Shown piece by piece: positions 51,924 through 60,882 of a stretch of DNA of 64,000 nt (within the stretch, counting starts at the first letter, position 1; each line of letters begins with the position of its first letter). The DNA is taken from contig NZ_AUGS01000001.1 in NCBI RefSeq assembly GCF_000422785.1, positions 1 to 64,000 on the forward strand. The letters run 5' to 3'. Origin of the DNA: Pseudovibrio exalbescens DSM 16456. GTDB lineage: Bacteria > Pseudomonadota > Alphaproteobacteria > Rhizobiales > Stappiaceae. The notes beneath the pieces were generated by a model, which searched no databases, had not been told where the DNA came from, and worked only from the letters and a program-made list of their open reading frames with translations. The position numbers were made by a program, and so were the translations under genes.

Positions 51924-54098
51924 ATGGCGGACAATGAAGTAACCCAGCAACCGGCTGCAGAAAGCGGCAACGGGGCCTCCAAAGGGGCTGGCGGTTTCAT
52001 GACGTCTGCTTTCGGGTTGTCGATCCGCGACATTTACACAGCGGTACGCCACGGTGATCTGGGACTGGCGATTGGGGTGATGGTCATCCTTGTGATGCTC
52101 ATCCTGCCCATGCCCCCCATGATGCTGGATTTGTTCCTCGCCATATCCATCATCTTTTCGGTCATGATCCTCATGACCGGCCTTTTTATTCAAAAGCCGC
52201 TGGAGTTCTCCTCGTTTCCAACGGTCTTGTTGATTGCCACGATGCTTCGGTTGGCGTTGAACATGGCATCAACCCGACTGATCCTGGCCAATGGTCACGA
52301 AGGCGAAGGGGCCGCTGGTAATGTGATTTCCGCTTTTGGCAGCTTTGTCATGGGCGGCAATTATGTCATCGGGATCATCGTGTTTGCGATCCTCGTGATT
52401 GTGAACTTCATCGTCATTACCAAGGGCTCGGGGCGTATCGCCGAGGTTGCCGCGCGTTTCACTCTGGATGCCATGCCGGGCAAGCAGATGGCCATTGATG
52501 CGGACCTTTCTGCTGGCCTGATTGATGAGGACGAAGCCCGCCGCCGCCGCAAGGAACTGGAGTCGGAATCCACGTTCTTCGGGTCCATGGATGGTGCCTC
52601 CAAGTTTGTGCGCGGGGATGCCATCGCCGGCCTGCTGATCACCTTCATCAATATTGTAGGCGGCATTGTCATCGGGGTTCTGCAGAAGGAACTCAGCTTC
52701 TCCGAAGCCGCGCAGAACTACACCCTGTTGACCATCGGTGATGGTCTGGTCTCCCAGATCCCCGCGCTGATCGTGTCCACCGCCGCCGGTATTCTGGTAT
52801 CCAAGGCCGGGCTGCAAGGCTCCGCAGACCGGGAACTGGTCAAGCAATTCTCGGGCTATCCCAAGGCGCTCGGCATGTCTGCATTCGTCATGGTGATCTT
52901 GTCGCTGTTGCCGGGCATGCCGATGATACCGTTTCTCGCACTGGCGGGGCTGGCCGGGTACATGGCTCGGCGCGCATCGCGTCAAATCGAGGAGCAAAAG
53001 GCTACGGAAATCGCTGAACAGGTAACGGCTCAGGAAGAGGAAGCTGCGCCCAAGGAACCGCCGATCACTGACAGCTTGAAGCTGGATGAATTGAAGATTG
53101 AACTTGGTTATGCGCTGCTTCCGATCATCAATGGCCGCAACAAGGAAGAGACGGATCAGGTTACCGAACAAATTAAGGCATTGCGTCGCCAGATCGCTTC
53201 CGACATGGGTGTCATCATGCCGTCTGTACGTATTCTGGATAACATACAGCTGCAACCGAACGAGTATATCATCAAGGTTAAGGAAGTGGATGCTGGCTCC
53301 GGTGTGCTGTTCCCGAACCAGTTCATGGTGATGGATCCGCGCGGCGGCGAGGTTAAGTTGCCGGGGACCCAAACAACCGAGCCGACCTTCGGTTTGCCTG
53401 CAACCTGGGTAGAGGCGCAATACCGCGAAGAAGCGTCCCTGTTGGGATATACCGTTGTTGATCCTGCAACCGTGCTTTCAACTCACTTGACTGAAACCAT
53501 CAAGTCCAACATTTCCGAGTTGTTGACCTATGCGCATGTTCAACACCTGCTGAAACAGCTCCCGGACGATCAGGCCAAGTTGGTGGAGGATATTGTCCCG
53601 AGCACCATCTCCATTTCTGGCATTCAGCGCGTGTTGCAAGCCTTGCTGGAGGAGCGCATTTCGGTTCGCGACCTGGGCACCATATTGGAGGGGGTTGCTG
53701 AAGCTGTTGGTTCCACCCGCAATCCATCCATGATTGCCGAACACGTGCGAACCCGCCTTTCCCGCCAGATCTGCGCTGCCAATCAGTCGCCTGGCGGTTA
53801 TTTGCCGTTGATCAGCCTTAGCCCGCAATGGGAGTCGGCCTTCATGGAATCCATTATCGGCGATGGTGATGACCGTCAGCTTGCGATGGCGCCGTCCAAG
53901 CTTCAGGAGTTTGTTGGACTGGTACGGCAGGCATTTGAGGAAGCGGGTCAAGCCGGTGAAAACCCCGTTTTGCTGTGCTCAGCCCACACCCGCCCTTATG
54001 TCCGGTCTATCGTCGAGCGTTTTAGAGCCCACACCTTTGTTATGAGCCAGAACGAAGTGCATCCTCGTGCACGTCTGAAAACAGTGGGTTCCATCTGA
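51924..54098 (+). CDS. flhA: Flagellar export apparatus protein FlhA
   Basis: 724 residues. An N-terminal membrane half of eight helices (about 40-340) includes the conserved FHIPEP-like loop ([82 protein letters not shown]). A cytoplasmic half (about 380-690) docks late export substrates and chaperones. FlhA is the central export-gate ring of the flagellar type III system. It ends the operon; fliR and flhB, its usual neighbours, are absent here. Confidence 0.97.
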   Translation: [724 protein letters not shown]

Positions 54099-54190
54099 CC
54101 CTCTGTGTTCCGTGGGGGTTAGCGCTGGACCTCCGCTGATCGATGAGTATTGTTCCCCTTGCGATACTTCAAGAATAGGGGAGGGGATCA

Positions 54191-54598
54191 ATGACGTCAG
54201 ATGTATCGGGCTCGTGCCAATGTGGTCGTGTGACCTATCGTGTCTCTGGGCAGTTCGAGCACTTCTTTTTGTGCTACTGCAGTCGGTGCCAAAAGGATAC
54301 AGGCTCAGCGCATGCGGCAAATCTTTTTTCAACCACGGCTCAACTCGTCTGGCTCAGTGGTGATGCGCTCATCAAGACATATCGGGTACCCGAGACGCGC
54401 CATCAGAAAAGCTTTTGCTCTGAGTGCGGCGCTCCCGTGCCGATGATGCAGATGGACGGAGAGCTGCTGGTTGTGCCAGCGGGCAGTCTGGATCAGACGA
54501 TTACCAAAACACCGGATGCGCGGATCTTTCACGCCAGCCGGCCGGCATGGGCGGACCGTTTAGAGCAGATCCATTGTTTTGCTGAAGGCCCCGGTTGA
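54191..54598 (+). CDS. GFA-family zinc-binding protein
   Basis: 135 residues, GAGGGGA upstream. Zinc-binding cysteines in SCQCGRVTY, LCYCSRCQKDTGSAHA and SFCSECGAPVP, the pattern of the glutathione-dependent formaldehyde-activating (Gfa/CENP-V) family. Most members of this family are not true Gfa enzymes; a real substrate cannot be named. Downstream of flhA with a 92-base gap and not part of the flagellar set. Confidence 0.88.
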   Translation: MTSDVSGSCQCGRVTYRVSGQFEHFFLCYCSRCQKDTGSAHAANLFSTTAQLVWLSGDALIKTYRVPETRHQKSFCSECGAPVPMMQMDGELLVVPAGSLDQTITKTPDARIFHASRPAWADRLEQIHCFAEGPG

Positions 54599-54684
54599 GG
54601 ATGGTTTGATCAATCTGGTTGATTGACATTGACCCCATCCTGCGTCACCTCACTTTCCATATTGCTATAGTTCAGGGAGTTTTC

Positions 54685-55299
54685 ATGAGCACGATCCCAT
54701 TGCACCTTGATGGTTATACCGTTTTGCCACAGGACAAGATTGCTTTTGTCGTTACCTATCTAGAAATGACAGAAAAGCCGGATTTGACGCCTGTTTCGAG
54801 GTCGGATCTTGCCCTTGAACAGCAGGAAGCCATGAGCGCGCAGGCATTTCGGGATGTGTTCAGGCGGATTGGTGAGCCTTGGCTTTGGTTCGGGCGGTTG
54901 ACCTGCGCCGACGATGAACTTGAGGCTCTTCTTGCGCAAACCACGCGTGAAGTTTATCTGCCGATGAAAGATGGCAATCCAGTGGGCTTGTTAGAGCTTG
55001 ATTTTGCGGACCCGCAGAATGTGGAACTGACTTACTTTGGATTGACGCCGGAAGTAGTCGGGGGAGGTGCGGGGCGCTGGTTGATGAACCAAGCCCTTGA
55101 AATTGTATGGGGCCGTGAGCGCACGCGGCGATTCTGGCTTCATACCTGTACTGGTGACAGCCCGCAGGCGCTCGGGTTCTACCAGCGCAGTGGCTTTGTG
55201 CCCTTCAAGCGAGCCATCGAAGTTGCGGATGATCCGCGTGGTCTGGGCGTATTGCCCAAGGACGCCGGACCTCATCTGCCATTCCTGAATGGTAAATAG
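54685..55299 (+). CDS. GNAT-family N-acetyltransferase
   Basis: 204 residues from the ATG after CAGGGAG (MSTIPLHLDGYTVLPQDKIAFVVTYLEM). GNAT core at about 85-185: GNPVGLLELDF, VELTYFGLTPEVVGGGAGRWLMNQAL (the acetyl-CoA pyrophosphate loop is GGGAGRW) and FWLHTCTGDSPQALGFYQRSGFVPFKR. It transfers acetyl from acetyl-CoA to an amine; acceptor unknown. 86 bases after the GFA gene. Confidence 0.87.
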   Translation: MSTIPLHLDGYTVLPQDKIAFVVTYLEMTEKPDLTPVSRSDLALEQQEAMSAQAFRDVFRRIGEPWLWFGRLTCADDELEALLAQTTREVYLPMKDGNPVGLLELDFADPQNVELTYFGLTPEVVGGGAGRWLMNQALEIVWGRERTRRFWLHTCTGDSPQALGFYQRSGFVPFKRAIEVADDPRGLGVLPKDAGPHLPFLNGK

Positions 55300-55452
55300 T
55301 TTCAGTGTCTTGACCGCCGGATTTCGAACAGCCTTGCCGTTCTTTCGCTGTTTGTCTTCACCAAGCTGCGGAGTGGTGCCGGTCGTTCCTGAAAGCAGTT
55401 GCCCCAAGTTTGATCAAGGGTAACCCACCCGTGAGGAGTTGTGCCGTCAATA

Positions 55453-55467
55453 TTAAAATTGTATTAA
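55453..55467. promoter_or_regulatory. CtrA-like box
   Basis: TTAAAATTGTATTAA, a perfect TTAA-N7-TTAA, lacking the C after the second half. About 130 bases before the next gene start. In an AT-rich stretch, so chance is possible. Confidence 0.45.
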
Positions 55468-55475
55468 TTTGGGGG

Positions 55476-55495
55476 TTAACATTGGTTAACCATTG
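55476..55495. promoter_or_regulatory. Tandem TTAAC repeat (CtrA half-sites)
   Basis: TTAACATTGG followed directly by TTAACCATTGG. TTAACCAT matches a common CtrA half-site, but the TTAA spacing is 6, not 7. Nine bases after the box at 55453-55467. Confidence 0.4.
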
Positions 55496-55600
55496 GCACA
55501 TGATTGCCGGTGGATGACCGGGTCGACCAATAGGCGGGAAGTGCCGTTTTGGTTAGGTTTGCGCCACTATATGGTAGCGGTGAGTGGCTCTGGGGGCTCA

Positions 55601-56215
55601 ATGACAGAGGTGCGTGATAACGTTGTGCCACACGCGCGGGTTCGGTCTTTGCGTGAGGCCATTCGCAAAGTGCGGATGGCTGAAATTGAAAGAACGGATG
55701 TTGTGGTTGACCTGCAGGAAAGTGAGCGGGCTCGGCTTGAGATGCTCAGCGAAGAGCTGCAGGACGTTTTCCGCGAAGTGCCGGAAGACGACGATCAGTT
55801 CTCATTTCACATTGTTGGTGGATCGCAGCCCCGCTTGTGGATCGATATGACCAGTCACGTGCTGATGGCGCGAGACAAACAGACCTACCGTTTCGTGAAG
55901 GACACACGGATGGGGCGTGTGGTCCTTCTGGAATCCGCCAATCTGGATGATATGGCGGACTGCATCACCGAATACATCGCCGAACGGATCATTGAAAAGG
56001 ACCTGTTCCTTGAAGGTGACTGGTTGATGCGGCGGCTGCGCGGCAAGGATCCGGACAAGGCGCGCGCGATGGAGGCGTTGGCCCAACACAAAAAGGAACA
56101 AGGTGGCCCGGCCGCGAGTTTCTGGAAGGGCATGTTCCTGTTTGTTCTTGGGCTTCTTGTTGGTGCAGCCGCGTTGGTTGCCTATGCGTGGTTTATCGTG
56201 CCGGGCGGAGTTTAG
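55601..56215 (+). CDS. Uncharacterised C-tail-anchored protein
   Basis: 204 residues from the ATG with GGGGG upstream (MTEVRDNVVPHARVRSLREAI); an ATG ten codons earlier is possible. I do not recognise the family. Residues 15-75 are charged and helical, 80-150 mixed (QFSFHIVGGSQPRLWIDMTSHVLMARDKQTYRFVKDTRMGRVVLLES), and one membrane segment sits at the C terminus (about 178-200, GMFLFVLGLLVGAAALVAYAWFIV). The body would face the cytoplasm. CtrA-like boxes upstream suggest a cell-cycle or pole-related role (inference). Overlaps the convergent phosphoesterase gene by four bases. Confidence 0.75.
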   Translation: MTEVRDNVVPHARVRSLREAIRKVRMAEIERTDVVVDLQESERARLEMLSEELQDVFREVPEDDDQFSFHIVGGSQPRLWIDMTSHVLMARDKQTYRFVKDTRMGRVVLLESANLDDMADCITEYIAERIIEKDLFLEGDWLMRRLRGKDPDKARAMEALAQHKKEQGGPAASFWKGMFLFVLGLLVGAAALVAYAWFIVPGGV

Positions 56216-57144
56216 GGCTTGGCTCCTGACGGGATCTGAAGAGTGTGTGTCGCGATTTCGGTGACGCCGGTGTTGCCTTGTTGGAAGCCACGCTCCAACA
56301 TGCGGCACTGCCATGCGCCCGGATTGCCGGAGATCTCGAAGGTGTTGTAGCGGGCTGCTGGGCGATGCGATCCCAAACCATTTGAGGCTGAGGGAACGCA
56401 TACAACCGGCACGGGCCCATGAGCGCCGGCAATTTGCATTCGAGTGGCTTTATGAGTGTGGCCATGCAAGATCAGTTCAGCCCCGTGATCGGCAATGATT
56501 TTCCGGAACCTGCTGGATCCGACGAGGCGTTTGTGCCACTTGGTGGCTTCGCGCACGGGCGGATGGTGCATCACGACCACGCGAAACAAACCTTGCTTGC
56601 GCAAATGGTCCAGGGCAGTCCCCAGTTCGCGGAGTTGGGCTGAATCAATGTGACCTGTCGCCATGAAAGGGCCGGTGGCCCGTGCGGTGGAAAGGCCCAC
56701 AAGTCCCACGCAGCCGCGGACACGAACCCAAGGAAAGAGGGAGTTTTCTGGTCGTGGCATCGTGTGATGAGCGATGTCGTCTCCGCTCATGTAGGCTTGC
56801 CATTCGGTCGTTGCCGCCTTGAAGGCTCCGGGCACATAGGCGTCATGGTTGCCCGGCGTCAGTGAAACGTCAGCCGGGCTTCCAAGCTCGCTCAACCACG
56901 CCTTTGCGGCTTCGATTTCTTTCGGCAGAGCGATATTTACCAGATCGCCACAAACAGCGATGTGGTCTGGGGCCTTTGCGTGAATATCGTCGACCAACTG
57001 GTCCAGATAGGAGTTGGTCATGGCGTGCGCTCTGTTGCGTTGCCAGTTGATGTAGCCCAGCACCCGTTTGGAGGCGAGCTGCAATAATTCAACATCTGGC
57101 AATGGGCCAAGATGGGGGTCGGAAATCTGAACGAGCTTGAACAT
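56212..57144 (-). CDS. Metallophosphoesterase (calcineurin-like)
   Basis: 310 residues. All five blocks of the dimetal phosphoesterase fold are present: SDPHLG (D-x-H) near residue 8, CGDLVN, PGNHD, MHHPP and HGHTH. This is the CpdA/Icc-like class that cleaves cAMP, other phosphodiesters or lipid headgroups; the substrate cannot be told. No signal peptide. The ATG sits right after AGAGG, with an unusually short spacing. Convergent with the tail-anchored protein gene. Confidence 0.9.
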   Translation of the reverse strand: MFKLVQISDPHLGPLPDVELLQLASKRVLGYINWQRNRAHAMTNSYLDQLVDDIHAKAPDHIAVCGDLVNIALPKEIEAAKAWLSELGSPADVSLTPGNHDAYVPGAFKAATTEWQAYMSGDDIAHHTMPRPENSLFPWVRVRGCVGLVGLSTARATGPFMATGHIDSAQLRELGTALDHLRKQGLFRVVVMHHPPVREATKWHKRLVGSSRFRKIIADHGAELILHGHTHKATRMQIAGAHGPVPVVCVPSASNGLGSHRPAARYNTFEISGNPGAWQCRMLERGFQQGNTGVTEIATHTLQIPSGAKP

Positions 57145-57531
57145 CCTCTGGATATTTACTGGTGCCCGTTCAAGTTCAAGTGTTATTGTTATTTCCAGTT
57201 ATTTTTTGTGGTTCTGACCCCAAAAAAAGAGCGTCAAATTGGCCATTAGCCGTTATAAGCAGTGTGCAGACAAGAAACGTAGGGGGTTTGAGCGCTGTTC
57301 AGGGCCGGGCGCCATTGAAAACGCGTGGTTTTAGCTCTGGAACGGAGCCAACGGATAAGCATAGTGTGCCTCAAGCAGGTTTATTGGGAGCATTAGTTGG
57401 TGCACGGAGTGCAATACAAGCAAACATGTTGCTTTACTCTGCGTCTGTTTAGCTGAGGCAGCACGAATGAGTAGTGCTGTTTTTGCATTGGAGGCATGCA
57501 GAATTGTGATGTTTCACGGGGAGGTTGCCGA
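57145..57531. other. Interval between phosphoesterase and NUDIX genes
   Basis: 387 bases. The only candidate is the small frame at 57264-57452. No terminator or strong promoter seen. Confidence 0.45.
57264..57452 (+). CDS. Doubtful small ORF
   Basis: 62 residues from a GTG, or 54 from a TTG at 57288 that stands one base after GGGGG. The end, GLLGALVGARSAIQANMLLYSASV, would form an amphipathic helix and reads like natural protein, while the first half does not. Neither start has well-spaced translation signals. No family recognised. Confidence 0.25.
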   Translation: MQTRNVGGLSAVQGRAPLKTRGFSSGTEPTDKHSVPQAGLLGALVGARSAIQANMLLYSASV

Positions 57532-58023
57532 GTGGTGGAAGCCGACGACCATCAAATCAGCCTAACAACGCGGATCGTGCGAGTCCTTGTGCATACGGTG
57601 GCGATGTTTCGCCGGGCGATGACGCTGGGTGTGCGTATCGCCGTTTTTGATGAAGCCGGTAGTGTGCTGTTGGTCAAACACACCTATTTGAAGGGCTGGT
57701 ATCTGCCCGGAGGTGGCGTGGATCCGGGTGAAACACTGGAGCAGGCTGCCATTCGCGAGCTTCGCGAAGAGGCAGGCATCGTTCCCAGAACGCCCCCTGA
57801 ATTTCTGTCCATGCACTTCAATAGGAATGCCACGCAGCGGGATCATGTGGCGTTCTTCGTCGTACGCAACTGGACACGCGACCCGAACTGGGAGCGTCCG
57901 GGTCATGAGATTGCGGAGATCGGGTTCTTCCCGGTTGACGAGCTGCCGCAAGGCACCACACCGGCGACGCGCCGCCGTTTGATGGAGGTGCGAAATGCGC
58001 GAGAGGCTTGTGCCTTCTGGTGA
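57532..58023 (+). CDS. NUDIX hydrolase
   Basis: 163 residues from a GTG seven bases after GGGGAGG; a GTG one codon on and an ATG at 57604 are alternatives. The Nudix box is complete: GGGVDPGETLEQAAIRELREEAGI (G-x5-E-x7-REUxEE). Upstream TLGVRIAVFDEAGSVLLVKHTYLKGWYLPG is typical of small nudix proteins. It cleaves nucleoside diphosphate-linked compounds; substrate unknown. Monocistronic as far as can be seen. Confidence 0.88.
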   Translation: MVEADDHQISLTTRIVRVLVHTVAMFRRAMTLGVRIAVFDEAGSVLLVKHTYLKGWYLPGGGVDPGETLEQAAIRELREEAGIVPRTPPEFLSMHFNRNATQRDHVAFFVVRNWTRDPNWERPGHEIAEIGFFPVDELPQGTTPATRRRLMEVRNAREACAFW

Positions 58024-58280
58024 GCGTTTATCAGAAAGTTTATGCTTGCTCCGTCATTTATGATCTTTACGAAATTCGTGGCTCATGCTAACGGATTTCG
58101 CGTAAACCCATTGAAGGAAGTTTTCAGGTGGCACAGCTATCTCTCCGACGACGAATGACCTGTGGCGAGCGCCGAGTGCGTGACGCAGTTCGTCGTGGTT
58201 TTGCAGCTGTGTTCCATGGTCTCTGACAGGCCGTGACCACTGGGGAGCCGCGAACACCCGGTTCCAACAATGGTCATGTT

Positions 58281-58787
58281 ATGCTGAAACCCCAATGGTT
58301 CATCCGGCAAGAAATGCCGCAGGACTCCCACCAAATCGACTTGATACAAGATGAGGCGTTTGGACCCGGACGCCACACGCGGACTGCGTTTCGCATTCGT
58401 GAGGGCGTACCGCCCTGCATGGCGCACAGTTTCGTTGGTCTGATGGATGGTGTTCTGGCCGGCTCAGTCCGGTTAACGCCGATCCATATCGGCGATACCT
58501 CCGCCATGCTGCTTGGCCCCCTTACTGTCAGCCCTTCCTACAAAAACAAGGGGTTAGGCAAAGCCTTGATGAAAACCGCGCAAGATGCTGCCCGTTGTTC
58601 CGGGGTTCCTGCCATTCTCCTCATCGGAGATGCGCCGTATTACGGACCTCTGGGCTATCAGAAAGTGCCCGAACATACCATGGAATTGCCGGGGCCTTAT
58701 GACCCGGATCGCTTGCTCGTTCTCATGTTGCAGGATGGTCCGTTGCCGACCGGCTTGGTGCGGGCCGGGGCAGGGGCTACAGTGTGA
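58281..58787 (+). CDS. GNAT-family N-acetyltransferase (YhbS-like)
   Basis: 168 residues from the ATG (MLKPQWFIRQEMPQDSHQIDLIQDEAFGPGRHTRTAFRIRE). The core has SAMLLGPLTVSPSYKNKGLGKALMKTAQDAAR (acetyl-CoA loop KNKGLGKA) and ILLIGDAPYYGPLGYQKVPEHTMELPGPYDPDRLLVLML, the usual end of YhbS-type acetyltransferases. Acceptor unknown. No clear Shine-Dalgarno sequence; a GTG 16 codons upstream at 58233 is less likely. Convergent with the membrane protein gene. Confidence 0.86.
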   Translation: MLKPQWFIRQEMPQDSHQIDLIQDEAFGPGRHTRTAFRIREGVPPCMAHSFVGLMDGVLAGSVRLTPIHIGDTSAMLLGPLTVSPSYKNKGLGKALMKTAQDAARCSGVPAILLIGDAPYYGPLGYQKVPEHTMELPGPYDPDRLLVLMLQDGPLPTGLVRAGAGATV

Positions 58788-58791
58788 GGGG

Positions 58792-60870
58792 TCAGCGCCC
58801 CTCACGATACCACATGGCGGACAAGAGCAGCAGCAGGACCCCTAGACCCAGAAAGCCTGTCATGAGCGGATATTTCCGAATGCCGTTCAGCATGCTTGCA
58901 TCCGACCGTTTCAAGCCGATCCAGCCAGCACCGTGGTAGTTCGCGCCGCTGCTTGCGGCAATTACATCCGGAACTTCAAACTCCTCCGGGGTTTGGCGCA
59001 GGCGCACTATACCGCCGCCAGTAGGGTCGATTGTCTCCGCAAGACGATCTGGCGTGGAGATTACATCACGAAACTCTTTCGGGTTTGCCGGCCCAATGTT
59101 GATGAGCGTTCGGCGCACGCCGTCATCTGCTTCATACAGCCCGAGTTCGCCAACGCGCACAGTGGTGCTCCAGACGCCCGGCTCGTCCGGTGCCAGCTCA
59201 TGAATGCTGGTTTGGCCCGAAGGAGTGGTCAGCACGACAGGGTCAACCTGTTCATCCAGGGTTTGGCGCAGGATCGTCAAGTCCTGTCCGTTGGCTTCGA
59301 GACGCAGGGTCTCTTCGTCCAGGTCCGGCTCCTGCATAAGCCAGTGCGCCAGACGGCGCAACAGACTCACATGCGGTCCGCCGCCTTCATAGCCTCGGGC
59401 CCAAAGCCACACATGATCCGACAGCAGGGTAGCGACCCGCCCTTCGCCAACACGGTCCAGCACCAAAAGGGGGCGGTCCTCGGCTCCGGTCATCAATTCT
59501 TGCCCGCTTGTAATCACGGAATCAACCACCCGGAACCAGCGGCTCCAAGCTGGAGGTGTTTGCTCTGATCCCGGGAGTTGACGCGTTACCGGATGGCGCT
59601 CTCCAAGACTAGAGATTTGCGGCTGGAATGGAACGTCCAGCGTTTGACCTGTTGGGGCTGCGGGCAACACGCGGCTCAGCGGGGTTTGGTAGATGGAGGA
59701 CATGTCTGCATAATCTGGTCCGCCAGCTACAAGTACGGCGCCACCTTTCATGACGAACTGGGCAATATTGTCGAAGTATAACAACGGCAGCACGCCGCGG
59801 CGCTCGTAGCGGTCAAAAATGATGAGATCAAACTCATCAATCTTGACTGAAAACAGCTCGCGGGTTGGGAACGCAATCAAAGACAACTGGTTGATTGGGG
59901 TTCCATCCTGTTTTTCCGGAGGCCGCAAAATGGTGAAATGCACCAGATCTACGGCCGCGTCCGACTTCAGCAAATTGCGCCATGTGCGCTCCCCGGCGTG
60001 CGGCGACCCAGAAACAAGCAGAACCCGGAGGTTTTCGCGAATGCCGTCAACGGTCACCACCGCCCGGTTGTTGATTGGCGTGAGTTCGTTGTCGAGGCCG
60101 GAGACTTCAAACTCGAAGATGTTGTCACCTCCATGATCGATCTCCAGTGTGACCTCGAAGGGCTGGTTGACGCGGATTTGCCTCTGCTCTTCCGCGCTGC
60201 CATTGCGGCGCAGGGTGAGCGTGGCTGTTTGTGGCAACTCCCCAGTGCCAGCTTGCACGGCTTCCAGAACGACCGTCTGTTCAGATCCAACAAGACCAAA
60301 TTTGGGTGCGGAAACGATGTGCAGGCGCCGATCTACTTCTTCCGGATGGCCTGAAAGCACCGCGTGCAACGGCGCATCAAATCCCAGTTGATCAAGGGTC
60401 TCCGGCACATCGTGAACCTGGCCGTCGGTTAACAGAATTGCTCCGCCAATGCGTTCAGGCGGCACATCACCCAGACTGTCGGCCAGTGCACTGAACAACT
60501 GCGTGCCATCGTTGCGCAGACCAGATGCCGGGTCCACGGTTACTTCGCGCAGGTCGAAACCTTCCAGCGCTTCAATCTGTGCTGCAATGCTGGTGCGGGC
60601 AGTGTCGGTGTCGGTCTCGCGCCCATCCAGCGTTTGGCTTTGGCTGCGATCGGTAACCAGCGCCACTACCGTTGAGAGAGGGCTACGGTCCTCCTGATAG
60701 AGGGCTGGATTGGCAATGCCCAGCAGCAGCAAGGTGATGGCCAACACGCGCAACAAGGCGCCCTTGAGCCGCAGGTACAGCAAGGCGATGGCCACAATGA
60801 CAAAGAGTGCTGCCGCAGCATAGAGCCATGGCCACGGGATCAATGGATCAAACGAAAGGGACCAGATCAT
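58792..60870 (-). CDS. Large membrane protein of the DUF58/DUF4159 set (BatA/GATase-like)
   Basis: 692 residues with GGGAGAAG upstream. Two N-terminal membrane segments (about 13-33 and 38-58), a long periplasmic-type middle with a VWA-like start (VALVTDRSQSQTLDG, GGAILLTDGQVHDVPETL), a class I amidotransferase-like region (about 275-490, NLRVLLVSGSPHAGERTWRNLLKSD, KGGAVLVAGGPDYADMSS), and one C-terminal membrane segment (about 665-687). Starts 12 bases after the DUF4159 gene. Function unknown; in this set it is thought to work with a MoxR ATPase on envelope targets. Confidence 0.8.
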   Translation of the reverse strand: MIWSLSFDPLIPWPWLYAAAALFVIVAIALLYLRLKGALLRVLAITLLLLGIANPALYQEDRSPLSTVVALVTDRSQSQTLDGRETDTDTARTSIAAQIEALEGFDLREVTVDPASGLRNDGTQLFSALADSLGDVPPERIGGAILLTDGQVHDVPETLDQLGFDAPLHAVLSGHPEEVDRRLHIVSAPKFGLVGSEQTVVLEAVQAGTGELPQTATLTLRRNGSAEEQRQIRVNQPFEVTLEIDHGGDNIFEFEVSGLDNELTPINNRAVVTVDGIRENLRVLLVSGSPHAGERTWRNLLKSDAAVDLVHFTILRPPEKQDGTPINQLSLIAFPTRELFSVKIDEFDLIIFDRYERRGVLPLLYFDNIAQFVMKGGAVLVAGGPDYADMSSIYQTPLSRVLPAAPTGQTLDVPFQPQISSLGERHPVTRQLPGSEQTPPAWSRWFRVVDSVITSGQELMTGAEDRPLLVLDRVGEGRVATLLSDHVWLWARGYEGGGPHVSLLRRLAHWLMQEPDLDEETLRLEANGQDLTILRQTLDEQVDPVVLTTPSGQTSIHELAPDEPGVWSTTVRVGELGLYEADDGVRRTLINIGPANPKEFRDVISTPDRLAETIDPTGGGIVRLRQTPEEFEVPDVIAASSGANYHGAGWIGLKRSDASMLNGIRKYPLMTGFLGLGVLLLLLSAMWYREGR

Positions 60871-60882
60871 CTTCTTCTCCCT

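Larger units (their letters stand above)
55300..55600. other. Control region with CtrA-like repeats
   Basis: 301 bases without a gene; an open frame from 55493 leads into the next gene without a good start. It holds the TTAA repeats at 55453-55491. Confidence 0.55.

Noticed and set aside
52269-53420. A 383-codon reverse-strand frame over flhA
   Set aside because: Antisense shadow with no start signal and unnatural composition.
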